Shown here: positions 52,680-60,432 of the stretch, in pieces | Layout of the letters: each line of letters begins with the position of its first letter | Position numbering within the stretch: position 1 is the stretch's first letter | NCBI GenBank assembly: GCA_902506225.1 | Contig: LR733345.1 | Span: forward strand, 186,001 to 250,000 | Origin: Faucicola sp902506225 | GTDB taxonomy: Bacteria; Pseudomonadota; Gammaproteobacteria; Pseudomonadales; Moraxellaceae | DNA: 64,000 nucleotides | Direction of reading: 5' to 3' | Notes under the pieces: model-generated | The model's input: only the letters and a program-made list of their open reading frames with translations | Databases searched by the model: none | What the model was told of the DNA's origin: nothing | Program-made: the position numbers and the translations under genes

Positions 52680-52741
52680 CATTATTTAATAAGACATTAT
52701 TTAATAAGACAGTTTTTTGGTAAGACAGTTTTTTGGTAATA
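52680..52741. repeat. Two adjoining tandem repeats: 15 bp x2 and 16 bp x2
   Basis: CATTATTTAATAAGA at 52680-52694 and 52695-52709 (identical), then CAGTTTTTTGGTAAGA at 52710-52725 and CAGTTTTTTGGTAATA at 52726-52741 (one mismatch). They lie 100-160 bases before the exporter operon. Confidence 0.9.
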
Positions 52742-52765
52742 CGGGCATCATAACGGTGACCGCAT

Positions 52766-52783
52766 CAATTACTAGGGTAATTG
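52766..52783. promoter_or_regulatory. Inverted repeat, possible operator or hairpin upstream of the exporter operon
   Basis: CAATTAC-TAGG-GTAATTG, a perfect 7-bp inverted repeat 59 bases before the TolC-like start. A regulator site or an RNA hairpin in the leader are both possible. Confidence 0.4.
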
Positions 52784-52841
52784 ACGGCTTGCGGGGTTGT
52801 TATGTTGCGGCAAAGCCATAGGCAAGTTATTAGCGAGTCGT

Positions 52842-54839
52842 ATGAAATTACATCAATCCATCAAACCATCGACTTACTCAGTAAGCCATCATCCGCAGCC
52901 ACTACCACGCGTGCTTACCCTGTCTGCGTTTACGATGGCAATGGTGTCGTTGAATTTGTCCTTATCTTTGGCAGCGACTGCTGCGACCACGATCACCAAA
53001 CCTAGCACTACCAAAACGACCCCGACAAAAACTACAACAAAAACCACCAAAACGACCCCGACAAAAACCACCAAAACGACCAGTACCCCCACTAAAAATG
53101 CTAACAAGCCGCCTGTTAAAACATCAGCTAAAACATCGGCTAAAAATTCTGTTAAAACATCGGCTAAAACCACACCAGCAGCGGCAAATATAAAGCCCAC
53201 TAGCAGATTGCAGCCCAGTACCAGTGGCGACATCGCAGAGTTTACGCCGGTAATCAATACCCCGCCCAATCCTGAGCCTGTACTCAATGCTAGCCCGGTC
53301 ATGGACGCACCATCAGCAGACACGCCATCGAAAAAAACCGCGACCCGCGCCAATGAAGTCAAAGGTGGCAAAGCCGCTGGGCTCAGCTACGATCCTACTA
53401 TCAATAATGGGGTGCCTTATCCGCCAAGTTATGGCCTAGATGTGCCCAGTAATTTGACACTGGCACAAGCGCAGCAGTACCTAGTCAAAGTATCACCCAA
53501 AGTCGCCGCAGACAATGCGGCAATCGTGAGTAATGAGCTGCGAGCTGAGTCGACCAAAGGCTTGAACAAACCAATTGTGTATCTGGGTGCCAGCGCCACG
53601 CATGTACATGTGGATGACAATATAGATACCACGGGCATTAAAAACAACCTAGCCAATGCCATTGACAACGCAGTCAATAACAATATTGGCAATTTGCCCA
53701 TCACTTTGCCACTGCCTACTACGGCAGTAGATATCGGTGGTTTAATCACCGACCCGATTCCCAATAGCATCCCTGCCAATGTCGATAAAAATAGAACAGG
53801 CGCAAATGTCACCGTGCTGTGGTCTGCCTATAACGGACATAAAACCGAAGCAGTGACCAGTTTGCTCAATGGTATGACGGATGAAAGCCGTGCCGATGCT
53901 GATTTGTCACTGGATGAACAATACACCACGCTTACCAAACGCTATTTTCAAACCCAGCTTGCCATCATGGCAGCTTATCTACGCGCCGATGCGCTCAATG
54001 CGATTCGTGCCACCGACCATGCCGCACAGCGCGCACTGGATGTGGGGCTGATTTCAAAAGTAGAGCGTTTGGAAGCCAAAAAAGCCTTAGCCGATGCCGA
54101 ATACGAAAATAGCAAAGCGCTGAACGATGCTGAACTTGCCATGACCGCATTACAGCGATTACTGCGTACGCCGTATTTTATCAAACCAACATCGCCTTTA
54201 TTTGTATCCACCAAGCCGTTGCCACCACTGAGTTATTTTCAGCAGCAGGCTAAAATGCATCACCCAGGTTTTGATAAGGTCGCCGCCAAGTACAACCAAG
54301 CCAAAGCGCTGCATGAATTTAGTGAATCCGCCTACAAACCCAATGTCACCGTCTTTGGTCGCTCTGAAATCGACGCTGACCCAAATTGGATTGCTGGGGT
54401 GTCTGCCAACTGGAAATTGTGGGGTGGGGTAGATCGCCGCATTAGCACCCAATCAAGCCTTGCCAAGCTGCACCAAGCCGAATTTAGCCAAGTGGATGTC
54501 AGTGATAATATTATGTTATTGGTAGAAAAAAATTGGCAAACAGTCAACAATGCACGCGATAATTTCATTGCCTTAAATACCAATATTGAACTCGCCAGTA
54601 AGATGCTACGCTTTCGTCAGCTTGGCTTTAAAGAAGGTGTCAACACGGCCCTAGAAGTGATGCAAGCCGAAGCCAATTTGGAAAAAGCCAAAACCGAGCA
54701 AGCCAAAGCGGCAAATGATTATGTACAGGCAATGGCAGACTTGATGCAAAGCTGCGGTACGCCGCTAGCGTTTAACCGTTATATGCAGGCAGCGGACGTC
54801 AAGCTACCCGCGATTTATTTTGAACATCGTAAGAACTAA
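52842..54839 (+). CDS. TolC-like outer-membrane efflux channel with repetitive Thr/Lys-rich N-terminus
   Basis: Outer-membrane channel of a tripartite exporter, 665 residues from the ATG at 52842 (a TTG 45 bases upstream is the alternative). A signal-peptide-like stretch (VLTLSAFTMAMVSLNLSLSL) is followed by about 130 residues of low complexity: KTT/PTK repeats, then AKTS repeats. The OEP domain fills the rest, with paired coiled-coil blocks (LADAEYENSKALNDAELAM; ALEVMQAEANLEKAKTEQAK) duplicated in each half as in TolC. TolC proteins are usually 450-500 residues, so the N-terminal part is an addition. First gene of a four-gene operon. Confidence 0.88.
   Translation: MKLHQSIKPSTYSVSHHPQPLPRVLTLSAFTMAMVSLNLSLSLAATAATTITKPSTTKTTPTKTTTKTTKTTPTKTTKTTSTPTKNANKPPVKTSAKTSAKNSVKTSAKTTPAAANIKPTSRLQPSTSGDIAEFTPVINTPPNPEPVLNASPVMDAPSADTPSKKTATRANEVKGGKAAGLSYDPTINNGVPYPPSYGLDVPSNLTLAQAQQYLVKVSPKVAADNAAIVSNELRAESTKGLNKPIVYLGASATHVHVDDNIDTTGIKNNLANAIDNAVNNNIGNLPITLPLPTTAVDIGGLITDPIPNSIPANVDKNRTGANVTVLWSAYNGHKTEAVTSLLNGMTDESRADADLSLDEQYTTLTKRYFQTQLAIMAAYLRADALNAIRATDHAAQRALDVGLISKVERLEAKKALADAEYENSKALNDAELAMTALQRLLRTPYFIKPTSPLFVSTKPLPPLSYFQQQAKMHHPGFDKVAAKYNQAKALHEFSESAYKPNVTVFGRSEIDADPNWIAGVSANWKLWGGVDRRISTQSSLAKLHQAEFSQVDVSDNIMLLVEKNWQTVNNARDNFIALNTNIELASKMLRFRQLGFKEGVNTALEVMQAEANLEKAKTEQAKAANDYVQAMADLMQSCGTPLAFNRYMQAADVKLPAIYFEHRKN
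53011..53172 (+). repeat. In-frame coding repeats (KTTPTK-type and AKTS-type)
   Basis: The 20-base phrase CCAAAACGACCCCGACAAAA occurs at 53011 and 53047, exactly 36 bases (12 codons) apart. From about 53110, GCTAAAACATCG-type 12-base units recur (AKTS). All periods are multiples of three, so length changes would keep the frame. Confidence 0.8.
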
Positions 54840-54885
54840 TCCATTATTTTAACCCGTGTCTTTATTTCACCAGTAGGCTTACCGT

Positions 54886-56091
54886 ATGGCTGATCCACAA
54901 AACCCAACACCAGACAATGCTAAAGGCAACGACAACACTTTAGACAGCGCTGCGGATAATGCTAATGCAGCGATGAACGCCCAAGTTGCCGATGAGCCGC
55001 ACGCAGAGGACAGCCTGTCAGCCGCTGCAACGGATAGCCGCTACGTGCCGCCCAACAAAAAACCCAATAAAATCCGCACCATCATTATTGCTTTGATTAT
55101 CGTTGGGCTGATTGGACTGGTCGCGTGGGGGCTAATCAAAGACAAGCGCGAAACGCGCAGCGAGCCTGTGACCATCCAAGGGCATATGGAAGTAAAGCAA
55201 ACGCCTGTCGCTGCCAAAGTTGCCGGTCGTATTGCCAATATTTATGTTAAAGAAGGCGATGAAATTAGCGTCGGCACCCGCCTGATTGATATGGATAGTC
55301 CAGAAATCAATGCCAAGGTCGAAGAAGCACAAGCAGGCAAAGAATTAGCCCAAAGCCAGCTGGACAAAGCCAACAATGGCGCAAGACCGCAAGAGATTGA
55401 AATGGCAAAATATCAGTACAATTCTGCCCAATCCGCTGCTGACCTTGCCAAAGTCACCTACGAGCGTATCAACCGCCTAGCAGCAGAAGGCTTGATGTCG
55501 CGGCAAAAACGTGATGAAGCCTATACCAACTATGTCGCCAGTGTCGATAAAGCCAAAATCGCCAAAGCGCAATATGAGTTGGCCAAAACAGGCGCGCGCA
55601 GTGAAGATAAAACCGCCGCGCAAGCGCAAGTCAGGCAAGTAGAAGGCAAGCTTAAAGAAGCGATGGTGGCCAAAGAAGAAGCCAATCTTAAAAGCCCGAT
55701 TGCGGGTATCGTGGACAACGTGATTGTCAAACCAGGTCAAGTGGTGGGACAGGGCGTACCACTGATGACCATTGTCGACCCCAAAGACCAATGGGTGGTG
55801 CTTAACGTTACCGAAAACAATCTAAACCATTTTGCAGTCGGTAGTGAATTTAGCGGTACGGTTCCTGCATTATCGGTCAACAATCAGCCTTACCGCCAAG
55901 TGTTTAAAGTGTACGCAAGCTCAGTGCTATCAGATTTTGCCACGTGGCGTCCCACCAACAGCAAAGACGGCTTTGATATGCGTACCTTTGAGATTCGTGC
56001 GCGCCCGAGCCAGTCAGATACACGCCTAAGACAGGGCATGACCGTATTGGTTGATATACCGGCAAGCCAGCAACCAACCCAAACACAATGA
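54886..56091 (+). CDS. HlyD-family membrane fusion (adaptor) protein
   Basis: Periplasmic adaptor that links an inner-membrane transporter to the TolC-like channel, 401 residues. An acidic/Ala-rich cytoplasmic tail (about 1-60) precedes one membrane helix (IRTIIIALIIVGLIGLVAWG). Then comes a lipoyl half-motif (TPVAAKVAGRIANIYVKEGD), a long alpha hairpin (about 145-245, AQSQLDKANNGARPQEIEMA), the second lipoyl half (NLKSPIAGIVDNVIVKPGQVV) and a beta-barrel domain. It resembles the YbhG/YhiI group that serves ABC-2 permeases. Its stop codon overlaps the next gene's start (ATGA). Confidence 0.9.
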   Translation: MADPQNPTPDNAKGNDNTLDSAADNANAAMNAQVADEPHAEDSLSAAATDSRYVPPNKKPNKIRTIIIALIIVGLIGLVAWGLIKDKRETRSEPVTIQGHMEVKQTPVAAKVAGRIANIYVKEGDEISVGTRLIDMDSPEINAKVEEAQAGKELAQSQLDKANNGARPQEIEMAKYQYNSAQSAADLAKVTYERINRLAAEGLMSRQKRDEAYTNYVASVDKAKIAKAQYELAKTGARSEDKTAAQAQVRQVEGKLKEAMVAKEEANLKSPIAGIVDNVIVKPGQVVGQGVPLMTIVDPKDQWVVLNVTENNLNHFAVGSEFSGTVPALSVNNQPYRQVFKVYASSVLSDFATWRPTNSKDGFDMRTFEIRARPSQSDTRLRQGMTVLVDIPASQQPTQTQ

Positions 56092-57542
56092 AGTCAACTA
56101 TGGCATCAAAATCGACATCAAAACTGACATCAAAACTGACATCAAACAAGCGCTCTAAGCCGTCACCGACATCGTCCGCTATGCCAAATGCCAGTGACAG
56201 TGCTAGGGCTAGTGACAATGACCATGAGCGTCATGCGTATGCGCAGTTTGATAACCGCTCAGGTTTTGTGCAATTCTTTGCGGCGTTTTGGTACAGTGCG
56301 CGCCGAGAATGGGATTTTTTGGTGCAAAATCGTTGGGATTTTTCCTTGATGTTTTGGATGCCCATCGTATTGATATTTTTGGTCTGGTGGATTTTTAGCA
56401 AAGGCATGGCAGTCGGGATTCCGATTGCGGTCATAGACAATGACCACTCCGCGCAATCCGCGACGATTATCCGTTATATTGATGCGACGCCTGAGGTTGC
56501 GGTGGTCAAAAGTCTTCATAGTGCCGCTGCCGCCCAGCAAGCCATCGAGACTACCGATGTCATGGCGGTGGTTGAAATCCCAGAGAATTTTTCAGCCAAT
56601 CTACTGGCTGGCAAAACCTCGCGCTTGCTACTCAATGTCAATGCCCAGTATGGCACGCATTCAGGCATGATACAAAAAGCGGTACAGACAGCAGTTAGTA
56701 CCTTTTCGGCAGGCGCAGAGATGCAGCGGCGAGTCGCCATTGGTGAAGATGTCACGCTGACCAAAACCAGTTATGCACCAATACAATCGCAAAGTGTGGC
56801 ACTGTTTAATACCGCCAATAATTATCAGCAATTTTTGGCGGTCACGGTGGTACCAGCCTTACTACATATTTTGTCGATGGTGATTGGCGCGTCAACTGTC
56901 GGGCGAGAGCTGGTCGACAAGACGTTAGGTGAGTGGTATCAGTCGCTAACATCCCCCAAATTTGCCAGTAACCATGCCAGTAACTATGCCTTTAACCGCC
57001 CCTTTAATCCTAACCATCCTGTCACACTGGGGCACGAAAAACCCAAGCTATCGCTGATTATCGCAGGGCTCAATGGCAAATTAATTTGGGCGATGTTTGC
57101 CTATACGCTTTGGGCAGCGGTGGCATTGACCTTGGTGATGCAAATTTTCCCCATACGTTTGGCGTCTGTGGCGATTACTTATCTGATATTTTTAATGTTT
57201 ATGATGGTGTCGTTTTGGCTTGGGGTGATTGTCACGGTCGGCACGTTTTCGTATCGTCAAGGCTTGTCATTTACCGGATTTATCTCCGCGCCGTCATTTG
57301 CTTTTTCAGGGGTGACGTTTCCATTTTTGGCGATGAGTCCTGCCGCGCAGCATTGGGCAAATGCCCTGCCATTAACCCATTATCTCAACTTGCAAACCGC
57401 CCAATTACAAATGGGCGCACCGCCATCGTTTGCCTATAGCAGTTTTATCGGATTTTTTATTGCCGTCATGATTACCTTGTTGTTAGCCGCCTTGTTGACC
57501 AAAAAGGCCTTGCTGAAGCCTGAAAAATGGGGGCAACGCTGA
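56088..57542 (+). CDS. ABC-2-type membrane permease, first of pair
   Basis: Inner-membrane permease of 484 residues. The start ATG overlaps the adaptor stop; a second ATG at 56100 is possible. A disordered Ser/Lys/Thr-rich tail with a KLTSKLTS repeat (about 1-55) precedes the ABC-2 layout: first membrane helix (FSLMFWMPIVLIFLVWWIF), a large periplasmic domain (about 105-245, starting IPIAVIDNDHSAQSATIIRY), then five C-terminal helices including VVPALLHILSMVIGASTVGR and SGVTFPFLAMSPAAQHW. No nucleotide-binding domain is fused. It resembles YbhS/YbhR/YhhJ. Confidence 0.88.
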   Translation: MKSTMASKSTSKLTSKLTSNKRSKPSPTSSAMPNASDSARASDNDHERHAYAQFDNRSGFVQFFAAFWYSARREWDFLVQNRWDFSLMFWMPIVLIFLVWWIFSKGMAVGIPIAVIDNDHSAQSATIIRYIDATPEVAVVKSLHSAAAAQQAIETTDVMAVVEIPENFSANLLAGKTSRLLLNVNAQYGTHSGMIQKAVQTAVSTFSAGAEMQRRVAIGEDVTLTKTSYAPIQSQSVALFNTANNYQQFLAVTVVPALLHILSMVIGASTVGRELVDKTLGEWYQSLTSPKFASNHASNYAFNRPFNPNHPVTLGHEKPKLSLIIAGLNGKLIWAMFAYTLWAAVALTLVMQIFPIRLASVAITYLIFLMFMMVSFWLGVIVTVGTFSYRQGLSFTGFISAPSFAFSGVTFPFLAMSPAAQHWANALPLTHYLNLQTAQLQMGAPPSFAYSSFIGFFIAVMITLLLAALLTKKALLKPEKWGQR

Positions 57543-58729
57543 TGCCCACCCAGACAACGCCCGGCAAAGTCGACGTAAGCAAAGCCCCAAACATTTGGGA
57601 GCGCGGTTTTTTGCTGCAAGTTTTGCATGTATGGCGCAGCGTGTTTCAAGATAAAGGGGTGCTCACTATGCTACTGATTGCCCCGATTATTTATGGCTTT
57701 TTTTATCCTTGGCCGTATTCAAAAGAAGTGGTGCGTCATGTCCCTGTGGCAGTGGTGGATTATGACCATTCAAGTCTATCGCAGACCATTATCAGCTACG
57801 CCCAAGCCAATCCGCGCATCCAAAGCACCATTGTAAACGATGAAAACAGTGCCAAGCAGCTGATGTGGCAAGGCAAAATTGCAGGCTACATGGTGATACC
57901 CTCAGGGCTGTATCAAAAAGTGACCACAGGACAACCTGCCAAGGTGAGTATCCTTGCCAACGGTAACTATTTTTTGCTCAATAAACAAGTACAATCTGGG
58001 TTTTTAGAAGTCATCGGCACCGTGTCCGCCGGGGCGAAAGTACAAAAAAATGTTGCCATCGGGCAAGATATCACGGTTGCCAAAAACAATATTTCCCCGG
58101 TGGCGCTGACGATTAATCCGTTATACAACCGTACCGAAGGCTATGGCAGCTACATTGTGCCTGCGGTTGCGATATTGATTCTGCAGCAGATGTTTTTGAT
58201 GGGCACGGCAATGCTAGTGGGTACTTGGGCAGAGCAAGACATGCACCGCGCTTCGATGAAAACGTGGCTTGCGCGAATATTGGGGTTAGCGTGTTTTGGT
58301 TTTGTGCTCGGCTGTTTTTATTATGGCTGGGTATTTTCCAACAATGACTATATCCGTAACCAAAATCTGACGGGTTCACTGGTACTGCTTGCCCTGTTTT
58401 TCCCCGCGGTAACGGCGCTGGGCTGTCTACTTGGGGTGTGGTTTGGGGCGCGAGAACGGGCGATGCAAATCTTGGTCGCAAGTTCAATGCCGATGCTGTT
58501 TGTCTCAGGGATTTCATGGCCGTATCAAATGCTACCTGAGCCACTACAGTATATACGCTGGGTGTTGCCTAGCACCTCTGGGATGAACGCCTCGGTGATG
58601 CTCAACCAAATGGGCGTGCCGCTGGCGTATGTCAACGTGTATCTCATGGCACTCATGATGATTTTCTTGGTTTGTTTATTGCTGCTACTTTTATTAGCGA
58701 GTAAAGAAAGTGAATCGTTAGCAGATTAA
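57542..58729 (+). CDS. ABC-2-type membrane permease, second of pair
   Basis: Second permease of the exporter, 395 residues from the ATG at 57542, whose A is the last base of the upstream stop codon (TGATG); an in-frame ATG at 57527 is an alternative. Same layout as its neighbour: first helix (VLTMLLIAPIIYGFFYPW), a periplasmic domain beginning VPVAVVDYDHSSLSQTIISY, then five membrane helices with FVSGISWPYQMLPEPLQYI. The parallel VxxIAVxDxDHSxxS motif shows the two are paralogues. No ATPase gene follows; the next gene is sdaA. Confidence 0.88.
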   Translation: MPTQTTPGKVDVSKAPNIWERGFLLQVLHVWRSVFQDKGVLTMLLIAPIIYGFFYPWPYSKEVVRHVPVAVVDYDHSSLSQTIISYAQANPRIQSTIVNDENSAKQLMWQGKIAGYMVIPSGLYQKVTTGQPAKVSILANGNYFLLNKQVQSGFLEVIGTVSAGAKVQKNVAIGQDITVAKNNISPVALTINPLYNRTEGYGSYIVPAVAILILQQMFLMGTAMLVGTWAEQDMHRASMKTWLARILGLACFGFVLGCFYYGWVFSNNDYIRNQNLTGSLVLLALFFPAVTALGCLLGVWFGARERAMQILVASSMPMLFVSGISWPYQMLPEPLQYIRWVLPSTSGMNASVMLNQMGVPLAYVNVYLMALMMIFLVCLLLLLLLASKESESLAD

Positions 58730-58848
58730 TCCTTGCCAACGGTTATTTTCTTCATGATGCGGTTATTTGCCAAATTTGCGATGCCTGTAGCAAGTATCTA
58801 TCATCCATCATCCATCATCTGTCATTTGATAAACTTTTCGATAGCACA

Positions 58849-58854
58849 TTGACA
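58849..58854 (+). promoter_or_regulatory. Candidate -35 box (TTGACA) for sdaA
   Basis: A consensus TTGACA lies 83 bases before the sdaA GTG. The expected -10 zone holds TTATCT/TATCTA (58873-58879), a poor match, so this is tentative. Confidence 0.3.
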
Positions 58855-58936
58855 CAGATGGGCAATTCGTGGTTATCTAACACAATGAATACAACATAAT
58901 TGAATTTTTCAACTGATTGGCATATAGGATTTACCA

Positions 58937-60382
58937 GTGATCAGTATTTTTGATTTATTTAAAATTGGGATTGGACCTTCAAGTTCGCATACGGTCGGAC
59001 CGATGAAAGCGGCGAATCTGTTCGTTAGCGCATTATCACAGCAGCAGCTACTGACGCAAGTGGATAGGGTGCAAGTTGAGCTGTTTGGCTCGCTCGGTGC
59101 GACGGGTAAAGGGCACGGTAGTGATATAGCGGTGATGCTAGGTTTGATGGGAGAGCAACCACAGACGACGGATGTCGCCGCCATTCCACAAAAAATTGCC
59201 GATATCCAAGCGCAAAACACGCTGTGTCTAAATCAGCAGCATGAGATTAACTTTGTTGTTGACAAAGATTTAATCCTAAATGGTAGGGTATCGCTGCCCC
59301 ATCATCCCAATGCTTTGACTATCACTGCTTTTACAGGCAATGACATTGTTTACCAAAATACTTATTATTCAATCGGCGGCGGGTTTGTGCAGACCGAGCA
59401 AGAAGCCCAAGCAAAAGAACCGGTGATTGAAAGCGTCAAAAAACCAGTACCTTATCCCTTTAACAACGCCAAAGAATTATTACAAATTTGCCAATACCAT
59501 CAACTGTCAATCGCCCAAGTCGTTCGAGCCAATGAACTGGCTAACTTGGGTGAAGATGAGCTGCTGGGTGGACTTAACGACATTTGGCAAGTCATGCAAG
59601 ACTGTGTCAATGATGGTTGTCGCCACGATGGTATTTTGCCAGGGGGCTTACAAGTACAGCGCCGCGCCAAGGCGATTTATCAGCAGTTATCCGCTGCCGA
59701 TAGCCGAAAAGCATTTAATGATGCCCTTGCCGTGATGGATTGGGTGAATCTGTATGCCTTGGCAGTTAATGAAGAAAACGCCAGTGGCGGACGCGTGGTG
59801 ACTGCTCCCACTAATGGTGCAGCAGGCGTGATACCTGCGGTCATGCATTATTATCGAGATTTTTGTCCAAGTTATACGCTGCAGGGGTTACATGATTTTC
59901 TGCTAACTGCTGCGGCGATTGGCATCATTATCAAAGAAAACGCCAGTATTTCAGGTGCAGAAGTGGGCTGTCAAGGGGAAGTCGGATCGGCGTGTGCGAT
60001 GGCGGCGGCAGGGTTAACCTATGTGCTTGGCGGTAGTCCTGCGCAATGTGCCAATGCTGCCGAAATTGGCATCGAACATCACCTTGGCATGACGTGTGAC
60101 CCGATTGCGGGGTTGGTGCAAGTGCCTTGTATTGAACGCAATGCCATGGCGGCAGTAAAAGCGATTAATGCCTCAAGGCTTGCGCTTAAAGGCAATGGAC
60201 AACATGTGGTATCGCTTGATAAAGCCATCAAGACCATGAAAGAGACAGGCAGAGATATGATGTCAAAATATAAAGAAACCGCAATGGGCGGACTTGCTAT
60301 CAATGTCCTAGACGAGGATGTTGCCGCCCAGTCAAATCTGATTCCGACGCTGGATGTGACGGTCAATTACAGTCAGTGTTAG
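58937..60382 (+). CDS. sdaA: L-serine dehydratase (iron-sulfur type)
   Basis: Deaminates L-serine to pyruvate and ammonia using a 4Fe-4S cluster. The start is a GTG at 58937, with AGGA upstream and the conserved ISIFDLFKIGIGPSSSHTVGP at once after it. The 481-residue protein joins the beta domain (1-160) and the alpha domain, with ASGGRVVTAPTNGAAGVIPA, and cluster Cys in GCQGEVGSACAMAAAG and MTCDPIAGLVQVPCIERN. Slightly longer than E. coli SdaA (454). It is a single-gene unit ending at a terminator shared with ddc. Confidence 0.95.
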   Translation: MISIFDLFKIGIGPSSSHTVGPMKAANLFVSALSQQQLLTQVDRVQVELFGSLGATGKGHGSDIAVMLGLMGEQPQTTDVAAIPQKIADIQAQNTLCLNQQHEINFVVDKDLILNGRVSLPHHPNALTITAFTGNDIVYQNTYYSIGGGFVQTEQEAQAKEPVIESVKKPVPYPFNNAKELLQICQYHQLSIAQVVRANELANLGEDELLGGLNDIWQVMQDCVNDGCRHDGILPGGLQVQRRAKAIYQQLSAADSRKAFNDALAVMDWVNLYALAVNEENASGGRVVTAPTNGAAGVIPAVMHYYRDFCPSYTLQGLHDFLLTAAAIGIIIKENASISGAEVGCQGEVGSACAMAAAGLTYVLGGSPAQCANAAEIGIEHHLGMTCDPIAGLVQVPCIERNAMAAVKAINASRLALKGNGQHVVSLDKAIKTMKETGRDMMSKYKETAMGGLAINVLDEDVAAQSNLIPTLDVTVNYSQC

Positions 60383-60392
60383 TGCTACAATA

Positions 60393-60424
60393 AAAAAACC
60401 GATTCGCCAAGGAATCGGTTTTTT
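60393..60424. terminator. Bidirectional terminator between sdaA and ddc
   Basis: 13-bp perfect stem AAAAAACCGATTC/GAATCGGTTTTTT with a 6-base loop. Confidence 0.9.
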
Positions 60425-60432
60425 TGTGCTTA

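Larger units (their letters stand above)
52205..52841. other. Gene-free region upstream of the exporter operon (about 640 bp)
   Basis: AT-rich. It holds an orphan terminator-like hairpin (52378-52407), two kinds of short tandem repeat (52680-52741) and an inverted repeat (52766-52783), each listed separately. No protein-coding frame is convincing. Confidence 0.6.

Noticed and set aside
52889..53371. 160-codon minus-strand frame opposite the TolC-like repeats
   Set aside because: Val/Leu-rich product is the mirror of KTT/AKTS repeats; no ribosome site.
58799..58819. CATCATC repeat before sdaA as a CRISPR or integration site
   Set aside because: A simple 7-base run of three copies; no flanking duplications or integrase.
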